From positions 1 to 14,600 of the forward strand of contig DFBM01000052.1 in the NCBI GenBank assembly GCA_002366645.1: DNA of 14,600 bases, given 5' to 3'. The translations under genes and the position numbers were made by a program. Under the pieces are notes generated by a model. It had not been told where the DNA came from. It did not search any database and saw only the letters and a program-made list of their open reading frames with translations. Source of the DNA: Rhodobacterales bacterium UBA3080. GTDB taxonomy: Bacteria; Pseudomonadota; Alphaproteobacteria; Rhodobacterales; Rhodobacteraceae. Shown here piece after piece: positions 1 through 6,636 of this stretch. Numbering within the stretch: the first letter of the stretch is position 1; every line of letters begins with the position of its first letter.

Positions 1-1011
1 GCGATGCTGGGGTTGGCGGACCGTGGGCGGGTGCTTGATTTGTTCGATTTGATTATGCGCGGCGATACAGCAGGCGCGTTGAACGAATTGTCCTCGCAAT
101 ATGCGGATGGGGCCGACCCGATGGCGGTGTTGCGCGATTTGGCCGAAGTCACGCATTGGGTGAGCGTGGTGCAGATTTCGCCCGAAGCCGCGGACGACCC
201 GACCGTGAACGCCGATGAGCGGACACGTGGCTTGATGATGGCTGAGGGTTTGCCGATGCGGGCGTTGACGCGCATGTGGCAGATGCTGTTGAAGGCGCTG
301 GAAGAAGTCGCCAACGCCCCGAATTCGATGATGGCAGCGGAAATGTCGGTCATCCGTTTGACCCATGTTGCGGACTTGCCCAGCCCTGACGACCTTGTAC
401 GCAAATTGCAAAATGCACCGGTGCCACCTGGCGGGGGGGGCGGTGGACGCGTTAGCGGTGGTAACGGAGGGACTTCGGCGTCAGCGGTTCGGACGACACG
501 GTCGGTCACGCAAAGTGGCGCGACGACGATGTTGGCACCTGAACCGAACATGGACGCTCTGGCGCGATACGCAAAGTTTGAAGATGTCGTGCAGCTTATT
601 CGGACGCGTCGCGACATGAAACTGCTGGTCGAGGTGGAAAACTATGTGAGGCTGGTGAAATATTCTCCCGGCCGGATCGAGTTTGAACCAACGGAAAGGG
701 CGCCGGACAAGTTGGCCAATCAACTGTCGTCCCGCCTTATGAACTGGACAGGCGTGCGTTGGGTGGTTTCCGTTGCCAGTTCAGGCGGTGGCAAGACCAT
801 CGGTGAGGTTAAAGAAGCGCAGCGCGACGATATGTACACCCAAGCGATGGCGCATCCTTTGGTTCAGTCGGTTCTCGTGGCCTTCCCCGGTTCCGAGATA
901 AAAGACGTGCGTAGCAACGAATTTGAAGGCAACGCGAACGAAGATATCGTGCCGATTGACCCTGACGACGTCGATGACGAGTGGGATCCACTCGATCCGT
1001 TTTCGGAATAG
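1..1011 (+). CDS. dnaX: DNA polymerase III subunit gamma/tau, C-terminal part (5' truncated by window edge)
   Basis: This is the C-terminal part of DnaX, the clamp-loader subunit of the replicative polymerase; the N-terminal ATPase lies upstream of the window. The frame is open from base 1 and ends with TAG. The first ~135 residues (LADRGRVLDLFDLIMRGD, then a helical stretch through MMAAEMSVIRLTHVADLPSP) match the DnaX domain III collar region. A glycine-rich linker follows, encoded in part by a G8 run at 433-440. The tau-specific part comes next, ending in an acidic tail (DPDDVDDEWDPLDPF). It precedes ybaB and recR, the usual bacterial order, but here a PilJ-like gene lies between. Identification is by recognition of family sequence; the true start cannot be seen. 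Confidence 0.93.
   Translation, partial: AMLGLADRGRVLDLFDLIMRGDTAGALNELSSQYADGADPMAVLRDLAEVTHWVSVVQISPEAADDPTVNADERTRGLMMAEGLPMRALTRMWQMLLKALEEVANAPNSMMAAEMSVIRLTHVADLPSPDDLVRKLQNAPVPPGGGGGGRVSGGNGGTSASAVRTTRSVTQSGATTMLAPEPNMDALARYAKFEDVVQLIRTRRDMKLLVEVENYVRLVKYSPGRIEFEPTERAPDKLANQLSSRLMNWTGVRWVVSVASSGGGKTIGEVKEAQRDDMYTQAMAHPLVQSVLVAFPGSEIKDVRSNEFEGNANEDIVPIDPDDVDDEWDPLDPFSE
433..455 (+). other. G8 run in dnaX with -1 frame stop: possible programmed frameshift site
   Basis: Eight consecutive G (433-440) followed by C give, in the dnaX reading frame, the heptamer G GGG GGC (435-441), which has the X XXY YYZ form of -1 slippery sites. A -1 shift here would read four more codons and stop at TAG 453-455. 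That would give a shortened gamma-like product ending just after the collar domain. In E. coli dnaX a -1 shift on an A-rich heptamer makes gamma. G-type heptamers are usually poor slippery sites, so the function is inference; the run may simply encode a Gly linker. Confidence 0.3.
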
Positions 1012-1025
1012 AACCCCTTTACGTA

Positions 1026-1078
1026 GAGTCTTGATTATGGTTGAGTGCACGCGATTTTAATCGCCTTCAGCTTGAGTC
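1026..1078 (+). promoter_or_regulatory. Intergenic control region of the PilJ-like gene: two GAGTC sites and a palindrome
   Basis: The gap between dnaX and the GTG at 1131 is about 120 bp. It holds two GAnTC (CcrM-type) sites, GAGTC at 1026-1030 and 1074-1078, and the inverted repeat GCGATT-TT-AATCGC at 1051-1064. A weak sigma70-like pair, TTGAGT at 1073-1078 and TTAACT 17 bp further on (1096-1101), includes the second GAGTC. No T-rich tail follows the palindrome, so it does not look like a dnaX terminator. These elements suggest separate transcription of the downstream gene; the evidence is motif-level only. Confidence 0.3.
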
Positions 1079-1130
1079 ATTCGTATCAGATTTTTTAACT
1101 AAATTTGAACCCACCCGGGAGAATAACTCA

Positions 1131-2024
1131 GTGAATTTTCGATATCTAACAAACGCAGGCGTTGCCTTCGCAATTTTGCTATCTGCACTAGCCCCGTTTA
1201 CAACACCCGCGCTGGCACAAAGCGATCTGGCGGACGAAGCAAAGCACAAAGTTAACTTTGCCGGACGCCAGCGGATGCTCTCGCAACGGATGTCAAAAGC
1301 GGCATGCTTTATGCTCACGGACGTTGACGCAGACGGCCACCGCACCATGTTGACGGCCGCGAATGACCTGTTCGCAACCACGCACGACGCATTGCGATTT
1401 GGCAATGCAGAGCTAGGTTTGAATGCTGAGCAGAAGTCGGACGTCTTGGCGGCGTTGGCCTTGGTCGATCAAAATTGGATGACATATGCGCCGCTGGTGC
1501 AAGAGGTCATGGAAAATGGGGCAGGAAGTACGGATCAGATCGACGCTCTGAACGCTGCGGGTCTTGATGTGCTGGGTGTCATGAATACAGCGGTTGGCTA
1601 AACTGCAGCGGCATATGGTGAGGATCTGGAAGACCTGCCGTTGATCTTGGCCATCACGATTGACCTTGCCGGACGCCAGCGAATGTTTACACAAAAGATG
1701 TCCAAGGAATTTTGTCTGATTGATGCCGGAATCGATGCCGAAAAGAATATGGCTAACCTCGCAGAGACACTTGAATACTTCAATCTGACCTTGAACTCGT
1801 TAATCGGCGGCTTTCCGGGTGTTGTCCTTGCCGCGCCGAACGCCGAGATTTTAGCCAAGCTTGAAGAAGTGCAGACATTGTGGAACGAACCTTCGAAAAT
1901 TCTCGCCGCCGTGGCGACAGGCGCGCCAATTACGGACGCACAGCGCATGGTTATCGCAAAAGACGTGGAGCGGGTTCTTGAGGCAATGAATCAGGCCGTC
2001 ATGTTGTACGAGTTCGTGGAGTAA
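1131..2024 (+). pseudogene. Exported protein with two PilJ/NIT-like sensor domains, split by an in-frame TAA
   Basis: Two successive open stretches lie in the same frame, separated only by TAA at 1599-1601. The first (1131-1601, 156 aa) starts at GTG with a GGGAGAA Shine-Dalgarno 7 bases upstream. It has a Sec signal peptide with a likely PALA/QS cleavage after residue 29, and the motif AGRQRMLSQRMSKAACF typical of type IV pilus methyl-accepting chemotaxis (PilJ) N-terminal domains. After the stop, the frame stays open through a second copy of the motif (LAGRQRMFTQKMSKEFCL) to TAA at 2024. The two motifs share 14 identical bases (1260-1273 and 1668-1681). The downstream half has no signal peptide and no convincing start; a TTG at 1641 lies inside conserved sequence. 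One base change would restore a ~297-residue periplasmic two-domain protein. It could be a nonsense mutation, read-through, or a sequencing error. A TTG at 1041 would extend the first part but would bury the signal peptide. Confidence 0.72.
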
Positions 2025-2050
2025 GCGACCCGAATACCCTTCGCAGCACA

Positions 2051-2079
2051 TTGCGTTTAAGTGTCGGCTACCCTATCTC
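2051..2079 (+). promoter_or_regulatory. Weak sigma70-like promoter for ybaB-recR
   Basis: TTGCGT at 2051-2056 and TATCTC at 2074-2079 are separated by 17 bp, which would place the transcription start near 2086, shortly before ybaB. The inverted pair TACCCT (2069-2074) and AGGGTA (2099-2104) brackets the ybaB ribosome-binding region. Both are weak signals; ybaB and recR may also be read from upstream. Confidence 0.25.
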
Positions 2080-2108
2080 TGAGGAGAACTCGGAGAAAAG
2101 GGTAAGAC

Positions 2109-2456
2109 ATGCTTAAAGGTTTAGGACAACTTGGCGACATGGCCAAGATCATGAAGCAAGCGCAAGAAATGCAGGGGAAGATCGCGGAGGCGCAGGCAGC
2201 GCTGGATGATATCCTCGTAACCGGTGAATCCGGTGCGGGTATGGTCACCTGCACAGCCAACGCCAAGGGTGAACTTAAAGGTCTCAATATCGATCCTTCG
2301 CTATTTAATGCTGACGACAAAGAAGTTGTCGAAGATCTGATCCTCGCGGCGATCAAGGAAGCACAGCTGAAAGCATCGGAAGCTGCACAAGCCGGAATGG
2401 CCGAGGCGACTGCCGGATTGAACCTGCCCGAGGGCATGAATTTTCCGGGCATGTAA
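2109..2456 (+). CDS. ybaB: YbaB/EbfC family nucleoid-associated protein
   Basis: A 115-residue protein matching the YbaB/EbfC family, small dimeric DNA-binding proteins of the nucleoid. It begins MLKGLGQLGDMAKIMKQAQE, followed by a helix (MQGKIAEAQAALDDI) and the characteristic ESGAGMVTCTANAKGELKGL beta segment. It then has NADDKEVVEDLILAAIKEAQ and a Met/Gly-rich tail (LPEGMNFPGM). Length is normal. A purine-rich AAGGG lies a few bases before the ATG. The stop TAA is followed with no gap by the recR ATG, so the two are almost certainly cotranscribed and translationally coupled, as in many bacteria. The exact molecular role of YbaB is not settled in the family; association with recombination genes is the usual context. 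Confidence 0.93.
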   Translation: MLKGLGQLGDMAKIMKQAQEMQGKIAEAQAALDDILVTGESGAGMVTCTANAKGELKGLNIDPSLFNADDKEVVEDLILAAIKEAQLKASEAAQAGMAEATAGLNLPEGMNFPGM

Positions 2457-3059
2457 ATGTCCGATAGCGCGGGCAAAGAGATCGACCAACTGATCGGGTT
2501 GATGGCGAAACTACCGGGTCTCGGGCCACGGTCTGCCCGCCGTGCCGTCCTGCAGCTTGTAAAAAAGCGGACACTGTTGCTCGAACCATTGGCGCGATCC
2601 ATGACTGAAGTGGCTGCAACTGCGCGGGAGTGTTCCACTTGCGGGAATGTCGGGACCTCGGAAACCTGCGATATTTGTTCCGATCCGAAACGGGACGATA
2701 GCGTACTTTGTGTAGTGAGCGACGTGTCCGATCTTTGGGCAATGGAGCGTTCAGCCGCCTACAAGGGGCGGTATCACGTGCTTGGCGGAGTTTTGTCGGC
2801 GCTGGATGGTGTTGGCCCCGAAGAGTTGCATATTCCCCGTCTGGTTCATCGCGTTGAAACCGGAGGTGTTAGTGAGGTTGTTCTGGCGCTAAGTGCCACA
2901 ATCGATGGGCAAACCACCGCGCATTACATTGCGGATCAGCTCGAAGGTTCCGGCGCAAGCGTTACTTCGCTTGCACAGGGTGTGCCCATCGGGGGAGAGC
3001 TGGACTATCTGGACGATGGTACCATCACTGCCGCAATGAAGGCCCGAAAAACCTTTTAG
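2457..3059 (+). CDS. recR: Recombination mediator protein RecR, with altered Toprim residue
   Basis: A 200-residue RecR, which works with RecO/RecF to load RecA on gapped DNA. The N-terminal helix-hairpin-helix (LPGLGPRSARRAVLQLVKK) is followed by a four-Cys zinc finger (C59, C62, C71, C74). The Toprim domain has GRYHVLGGVLSALDGVGPEEL, ATIDGQTTAHYI and GVPIGGELDYLDDG near the C-terminus. Length is standard. Two positions stand out: residue 88 is Ser (AGC, 2718-2720) where the family has the Toprim Glu (E. coli CVVESP), and residue 146 is Ser where I expect Asn. The ORF is otherwise intact with normal coding character, so I call it functional or recently altered rather than a pseudogene. It starts directly after the ybaB stop and overlaps the 3' end of the convergent permease gene. 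Confidence 0.94.
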   Translation: MSDSAGKEIDQLIGLMAKLPGLGPRSARRAVLQLVKKRTLLLEPLARSMTEVAATARECSTCGNVGTSETCDICSDPKRDDSVLCVVSDVSDLWAMERSAAYKGRYHVLGGVLSALDGVGPEELHIPRLVHRVETGGVSEVVLALSATIDGQTTAHYIADQLEGSGASVTSLAQGVPIGGELDYLDDGTITAAMKARKTF

Positions 3060-3997
3060 GCGCCCGCCCGCCGAAGTTTTGCTTCGCGCAGCGCGATATA
3101 CAGGGTGGCAGCGATGATCAGGCTTGCCCCAATGACGGTTGCAAGGTCTGGCGTCTCGCCAAACATGAAGTAGCCAGCCACCGAAATAAGTACTAACCGA
3201 AGGTAGGAAATCGGCGCGAGAACGCTTGAATCCCCGTATCTATAGGCTTCGATGTCGGCATACCCTCGCACCGCGCTGGCGACGACCACCATTGCAACCG
3301 CAAGCCAAACTACCAAACCTACCGGCATGCTGAAGGCGGGTGCCGCTAGTGGTACCGTTATAATCGCCGTGATCAGAACCGATGAAAAATAAGTAGCGAG
3401 CGGCCCGTCAGCCGTGGCCAGATTGCGCGACAACGTTAGCGCCAGCGCAAACAGCAGCGAGCTGCCGAGTGCCGTTAACATTGCCGGGTGGAACTCGGAA
3501 AATCCGGGCCTTAGGACAATCACCGCACCTACAAAGCCAGCACCAACGGCTGCCCAGCGGCGCGGGCCAACATGTTCGGAATGGAGCACACTTGAAAATA
3601 TGGTGGCGAAAATTGGCCCCATGAAGAACAAAACAGTGGCTGTGGCAATTGGAATATTCGCGATCGTATAGAAACCCATATGGGTGGAAAACGCGATCAG
3701 ACTGCCACGGAAAAGATGCAGTCCGGGTTTTGAAAATCGCATATGCGAACGAAGGCCGGCAAACATCCCTATCGCCAGAACGATTAAAACTGACGATATC
3801 CCCGCGCGAAACAAGACGATAACACGGCTGTCGATCGTGAGCGAAGTCTGTCGGACGGCGACGGTCATGGCGCTGGCGCCGACCACTGAAATCAACATCC
3901 AGATTATCGCACGGAAGTTGTTTTTTTCGTGTGCGGGCGGAACGGGCGTAGCACTCGGGCCGCCATATGGAACACTGGTTGGTGGGGGTACGGACAT
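3056..3997 (-). CDS. EamA/DMT-superfamily permease
   Basis: A 313-residue inner-membrane transporter of the drug/metabolite superfamily, with about ten hydrophobic segments in two EamA repeats. The first repeat ends with the family-typical HVGPRRWAAVGAGFVGAVIVLRPG; the second contains APISYLRLVLISVAGYFMFGETP. The substrate cannot be read from sequence. I chose the ATG at 3995-3997, preceded by GAAAGG seven bases upstream, instead of a GTG 75 bases further out that has no good ribosome-binding site. The N-terminus is Pro-rich and cytoplasmic (about 25 residues) before the first helix. It converges on recR with a 4-base overlap of ends (3056-3059) and no visible bidirectional terminator. A second, distantly similar permease lies at 12241-13128. 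Confidence 0.88.
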   Translation of the reverse strand: MSVPPPTSVPYGGPSATPVPPAHEKNNFRAIIWMLISVVGASAMTVAVRQTSLTIDSRVIVLFRAGISSVLIVLAIGMFAGLRSHMRFSKPGLHLFRGSLIAFSTHMGFYTIANIPIATATVLFFMGPIFATIFSSVLHSEHVGPRRWAAVGAGFVGAVIVLRPGFSEFHPAMLTALGSSLLFALALTLSRNLATADGPLATYFSSVLITAIITVPLAAPAFSMPVGLVVWLAVAMVVVASAVRGYADIEAYRYGDSSVLAPISYLRLVLISVAGYFMFGETPDLATVIGASLIIAATLYIALREAKLRRAGA

Positions 3998-4157
3998 TTG
4001 CGAACCTTTCGCGCCAGCGTTCGCCGAAATAGGGAGCGCCGTCAAGCTCGTGTTTGGGCAAGTACAAATCACGCGGCGTCATTTTTGTGCGACAACCTTG
4101 GTGCATCTTGCGATGTTTCACGATATGTCAGAGCACGGATAGTTTGGAGGCACCTTA

Positions 4158-4754
4158 ATGACCGCACGTGCGTGGCAGAGAATGTTATCGGGTAGACGGC
4201 TCGATTTGTTGAACCCGTCGCCTCTGGATGTTGAGATCGAGGATATCGCACACGGCTTGGCGTTTGTTGCGCGCTGGAACGGCCAGACGTTTGGCGAGTT
4301 CCCGTATTCCGTTGCCGAACACTCGCTGCTGGTAGAACATATTTACGGTATGATTGTGCCTAATACGCCTGTCAAATGGCGTTTGGCAGCGTTGTTACAT
4401 GATGCACCGGAATATGTGATCGGTGACATGATCTCCCCCGTGAAAGCCGCCGTCGGGCCTGGGTACAAAGCGATGGACGCCCGTTTGATGGCAGCGGTCC
4501 ATATCCGTTTTGGCATACCCGCCGAAATTCCTAAAACAGTGAAAACACAGATCAAGCGCGCCGACCGGATTTCGGCTTGGCTGGAGGCAATCCAGATCGC
4601 CGGCTTTTCAAAAGCGGAGGCGAACAAGCTGTTTGGCATCCCGAAGCCCGAAACCCTTTGTGATCTAACTTTGGCGCTCCGCCCGCCCATGGCTGTCAAA
4701 AAAGATTTTTTGGCGCGACATTCTGTATTGATGAAAAGCCATTCTACGGGTTGA
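4158..4754 (+). CDS. YfbR-like HD-domain phosphohydrolase (probable 5'-nucleotidase type)
   Basis: A 198-residue cytoplasmic HD-domain protein. The metal and catalytic residues of E. coli YfbR (H33, H68-D69, E72, D137) all have counterparts: H55 in VAEHSLLVE, H81-D82 and E85 in LLHDAPEYVIGDMISPVK, and D136 in KRADRISAWLEAIQ. YfbR dephosphorylates deoxynucleoside 5'-monophosphates, and a similar activity is a reasonable inference here; the substrate is not proven. The ATG is preceded by a strong GGAGG seven bases upstream. It is divergent from the permease and 69 bases ahead of the thioredoxin-like gene. The N-terminal ~50 residues (WQRMLSGRRLDLLNPSPLDVEIEDIAHGL) are typical of the alphaproteobacterial version. 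Confidence 0.85.
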   Translation: MTARAWQRMLSGRRLDLLNPSPLDVEIEDIAHGLAFVARWNGQTFGEFPYSVAEHSLLVEHIYGMIVPNTPVKWRLAALLHDAPEYVIGDMISPVKAAVGPGYKAMDARLMAAVHIRFGIPAEIPKTVKTQIKRADRISAWLEAIQIAGFSKAEANKLFGIPKPETLCDLTLALRPPMAVKKDFLARHSVLMKSHSTG

Positions 4755-4823
4755 TGATTGGCGTCTCGCCCCCCAAATAAGCAGCAACCTCATACGCCAC
4801 TGGCGGAAGACCGGAGAATACAA

Positions 4824-5714
4824 ATGGATATGCAAACCAATACGGCTGATCTTGTTAAGGACAGCTCCGAAGCGACCTTTATGGATGACGTTATTGAAGC
4901 GTCGAAAGAGACCCCTGTTATCGTTGATTTCTGGGCACCATGGTGTGGCCCGTGTAAATCGCTCGGCCCTGCGTTGGAGGCGGAGGTTCAAGCCGCTGGC
5001 GGTGCTGTCAAAATGGTCAAGATCAACGTTGACGAAAATCAGCAAATTGCATCGCAAATGCAGATCAAATCGATCCCCTCGGTTTACGCGTTTGTTGACG
5101 GTAAACCCGTAGATGGTTTTATGGGTGCGCAACCACCAGCCGAGCTTAAAGAATTCGTCAAGCGTGTCGCCGCGCAAGGAGGCGGTGCCGGTATGGAACA
5201 GGCGCTCGAGATGGCTGAACAGATGTTGGACGACGGTGAAATTGACGACGCCATTGAAACCTTCGCCGCGATCCTTGGTGAAGAAGATGACAATCTTGAG
5301 GCGGTTTCCGGTCTGATCCGTTCCTATCTGGCGAATGATGATCTGGAAAAAGCGCAAGAAGTTGTGGTTCAAATTCCGGAAGAGAAGAAATCGGACCCTC
5401 TCTTGGCCGCTGCGCTTGCGCAAGTCGCTTTGGCTGACGCTGCAACAGACCTCGGAGAAACTGCGGAATTCCGCACCGCGCTAAATGCTGACCCTGACGA
5501 TCACCAAGCGCGTCTCGACCTGGCAACGGCGCTCGCTGCGGCGGGTGATTCAGGTGGCGCAATTGACGAGTTGCTCGAAGCTTTCCGGCGTGATCGCGAA
5601 TGGAATGATGGTGCCGCCAAAGCGCAATTGTTTACGTTGTTTGACTCGCTTGGTCCGAAGGATGAAGATGCCCAAAAGGGTCGGCGTAAGCTCGCGTCAA
5701 TGATTATGGTGTAA
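4824..5714 (+). CDS. CnoX/YbbN-like thioredoxin-TPR co-chaperone
   Basis: A 296-residue protein with an N-terminal thioredoxin domain (residues ~12-120) with active site WCGPC (C41, C44), plus a C-terminal helical region (~130-296) with TPR-like repeats, including DDGEIDDAIETFAAILGEE. This is the architecture of CnoX (YbbN), a redox-linked chaperone that protects proteins from aggregation and over-oxidation and hands clients to GroEL/DnaK. E. coli CnoX has lost the CxxC pair while alphaproteobacterial versions commonly keep CGPC, as here. The ATG at 4824 follows GGAGAA with good spacing. A TTG at 4758 would add 22 residues without homology or a good ribosome-binding site, so I reject it. The 3-base gap to the next gene indicates an operon. 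Confidence 0.88.
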   Translation: MDMQTNTADLVKDSSEATFMDDVIEASKETPVIVDFWAPWCGPCKSLGPALEAEVQAAGGAVKMVKINVDENQQIASQMQIKSIPSVYAFVDGKPVDGFMGAQPPAELKEFVKRVAAQGGGAGMEQALEMAEQMLDDGEIDDAIETFAAILGEEDDNLEAVSGLIRSYLANDDLEKAQEVVVQIPEEKKSDPLLAAALAQVALADAATDLGETAEFRTALNADPDDHQARLDLATALAAAGDSGGAIDELLEAFRRDREWNDGAAKAQLFTLFDSLGPKDEDAQKGRRKLASMIMV

Positions 5715-5717
5715 CAA

Positions 5718-5909
5718 ATGAATGAACCAGCGCCGCATACTGTTGATCGAAAGATGCTAGAGGCGCTGGTCTGTCCGCTGACGCGCAGTACCCTTACCTA
5801 TGACAGGGAGGCGCAAGAACTAATCTCGAAGGCCGCCGGATTGGCCTTCCCGATCAGAAATGGAATCCCTGTCATGCTGGTGGACGAAGCGCGCGTTCTA
5901 GAAGACTAG
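5718..5909 (+). CDS. YcaR/Trm112-like small protein (UPF0434)
   Basis: A 63-residue protein matching the UPF0434/Trm112 family: MLEALVCPLTRSTLTYD, then ELISKAAGLAFPIRNGIPVML and DEARVL, colinear with E. coli YcaR. The zinc-ribbon-like start is reduced: only one Cys (C19) remains where YcaR has CPVC, so zinc binding is unlikely. In eukaryotes and archaea Trm112 activates methyltransferases; the role of the bacterial short form is not established. It starts three bases after the thioredoxin stop (TAA-CAA-ATG) and is probably cotranscribed with it. Its 3' end overlaps the convergent reductase gene by 4 bases. Confidence 0.85.
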   Translation: MNEPAPHTVDRKMLEALVCPLTRSTLTYDREAQELISKAAGLAFPIRNGIPVMLVDEARVLED

Positions 5910-6442
5910 AGCCCGGCTTCGGCGCGTAGTGCGGCCATCAATCTGGTCAGCGATTTGACCGAAAATTCGTTTTCCAACTGACCGTTTTCGTCAAACGCTT
6001 TACTTGCCGCCGCGATCATTATCTCCGGGCCTTGCAGGATGCGCGGGTTAAACGGCGTCATGCAATGTCGCAACGAATACTGAGAACGTTCGCCGCCCGC
6101 ACGCCCATCTGCGGCAGAAACGATCGCAACCGGTTTTCCTGTCCACGGCTGCGGACGCTCGCGCGAAAGCCAGTCGAGCGCGTTCTTTAAAACGCCGGGT
6201 AAGTTTTTGTTGTATTCGGGAGTCGAGATAACCACCGCATCCGCCGCTATGATTTGTGCATGAAGCTTTTTGACTTCGTCCGGAACGCCCTCGGAATCTT
6301 CAAGGTCGCCGTCATAAAGCGGAAACCGGATGTCCGCCAAAATGAATTCGTCCGGTGCAAACAGGCGCGCCGCTTCGTGAAGTAAGGCCGTATTTCGCGA
6401 TTCCTTCCGGAGCGAGCCCGAAATTCCAAGTAATGTGGTCAT
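5906..6442 (-). CDS. NADPH-dependent FMN reductase family protein
   Basis: A 178-residue flavodoxin-fold protein of the FMN_red family. It opens with the FMN phosphate-binding loop GISGSLRKESRNTALL (residues ~6-21). The second flavin-binding motif STPEYNKNLPGVLKNALDWLSR (~74-94) follows, then VAIVSAADGRAGGERSQYSLR. Members reduce FMN, quinones, azo dyes or chromate using NAD(P)H; the physiological substrate here is unknown. I chose the ATG at 6440-6442, which has AGGAAG four bases upstream and begins right at the beta strand. The longer GTG start at 6469 lacks a good ribosome-binding site. It is divergent from smc across 194 bp and convergent with the YcaR-like gene. Confidence 0.88.
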   Translation of the reverse strand: MTTLLGISGSLRKESRNTALLHEAARLFAPDEFILADIRFPLYDGDLEDSEGVPDEVKKLHAQIIAADAVVISTPEYNKNLPGVLKNALDWLSRERPQPWTGKPVAIVSAADGRAGGERSQYSLRHCMTPFNPRILQGPEIMIAAASKAFDENGQLENEFSVKSLTRLMAALRAEAGL

Positions 6443-6525
6443 GGTGCTTCCTATCAAGTTCAACCGCACTACCTAAGGCTACTTTTGCAAAGCACAAGGT
6501 ATTTCACGCCAATAACACGATATGT

Positions 6526-6534
6526 TGTGGATAA
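6526..6534 (-). promoter_or_regulatory. Consensus DnaA box (TTATCCACA on minus strand)
   Basis: TGTGGATAA on the plus strand reads TTATCCACA on the minus strand, a perfect match to the strong DnaA-box consensus. It lies in the smc/reductase divergent region, about 100 bp before the smc start. Only one exact box is visible and there is no AT-rich unwinding region, so this looks like a regulatory DnaA site rather than an origin. A chance match is possible. Confidence 0.5.
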
Positions 6535-6537
6535 CTC

Positions 6538-6550
6538 GGCCTATTAGGCC
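6538..6550. repeat. Perfect palindrome GGCCTA-T-TAGGCC next to the DnaA box
   Basis: A 6-1-6 inverted repeat begins four bases after the DnaA box and ends 20 bases before the first GAnTC site. There is no T-tract on either side, and the one-base centre is poor for an RNA hairpin, so an operator for a dimeric regulator is more likely than a terminator. The regulator is unknown. Confidence 0.45.
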
Positions 6551-6568
6551 AGATGGAGTGGTTTACGG

Positions 6569-6616
6569 TTGACTCATAGGGGGTCTAGCCGGAATCCTGT
6601 CCTATCAATCGGAATC
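6569..6616 (+). promoter_or_regulatory. Three GAnTC (CcrM-type) sites upstream of smc
   Basis: GACTC at 6571-6575, GAATC at 6592-6596 and GAATC at 6612-6616 are spaced 21 and 20 bp apart, about two helical turns each. The last ends 20 bp before the smc start codon. The first overlaps a -35-like TTGACT (6569-6574); the -10 is not clear. GAnTC is the CcrM methylation site and the recognition context of GcrA in alphaproteobacteria, and a gcrA gene lies just downstream of smc. Cell-cycle control of smc through methylation is a plausible inference. Confidence 0.5.
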
Positions 6617-6636
6617 ATTAACGTCAGGCCCATTTG

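Noticed and set aside
1041..1130. TTG at 1041 as start of the PilJ-like gene
   Set aside because: It would place 30 residues before the signal peptide; GTG at 1131 has a good ribosome-binding site and begins exactly at the signal peptide.
1260..1681. 14-base direct repeat (1260-1273 and 1668-1681) as a mobile-element trace
   Set aside because: Both copies encode the same PilJ motif in the same frame, so they reflect domain duplication, not insertion.
3408..4142. Long ORFs on both strands within the first EamA permease
   Set aside because: Shadows of the permease, which has clear membrane segments and EamA motifs.
4795..4805. CGCCA-C-TGGCG palindrome between the HD and thioredoxin genes
   Set aside because: Short, one-base loop, no T-tract; not enough to call a terminator or operator.
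4665..5423. 252-codon minus-strand ORF opposite the thioredoxin-TPR gene
   Set aside because: Overlaps two well-supported plus-strand genes; no family resemblance.
6443..6636. Replication origin near smc
   Set aside because: One DnaA box only, no AT-rich unwinding stretch, and no origin-linked neighbours; a control region is simpler.
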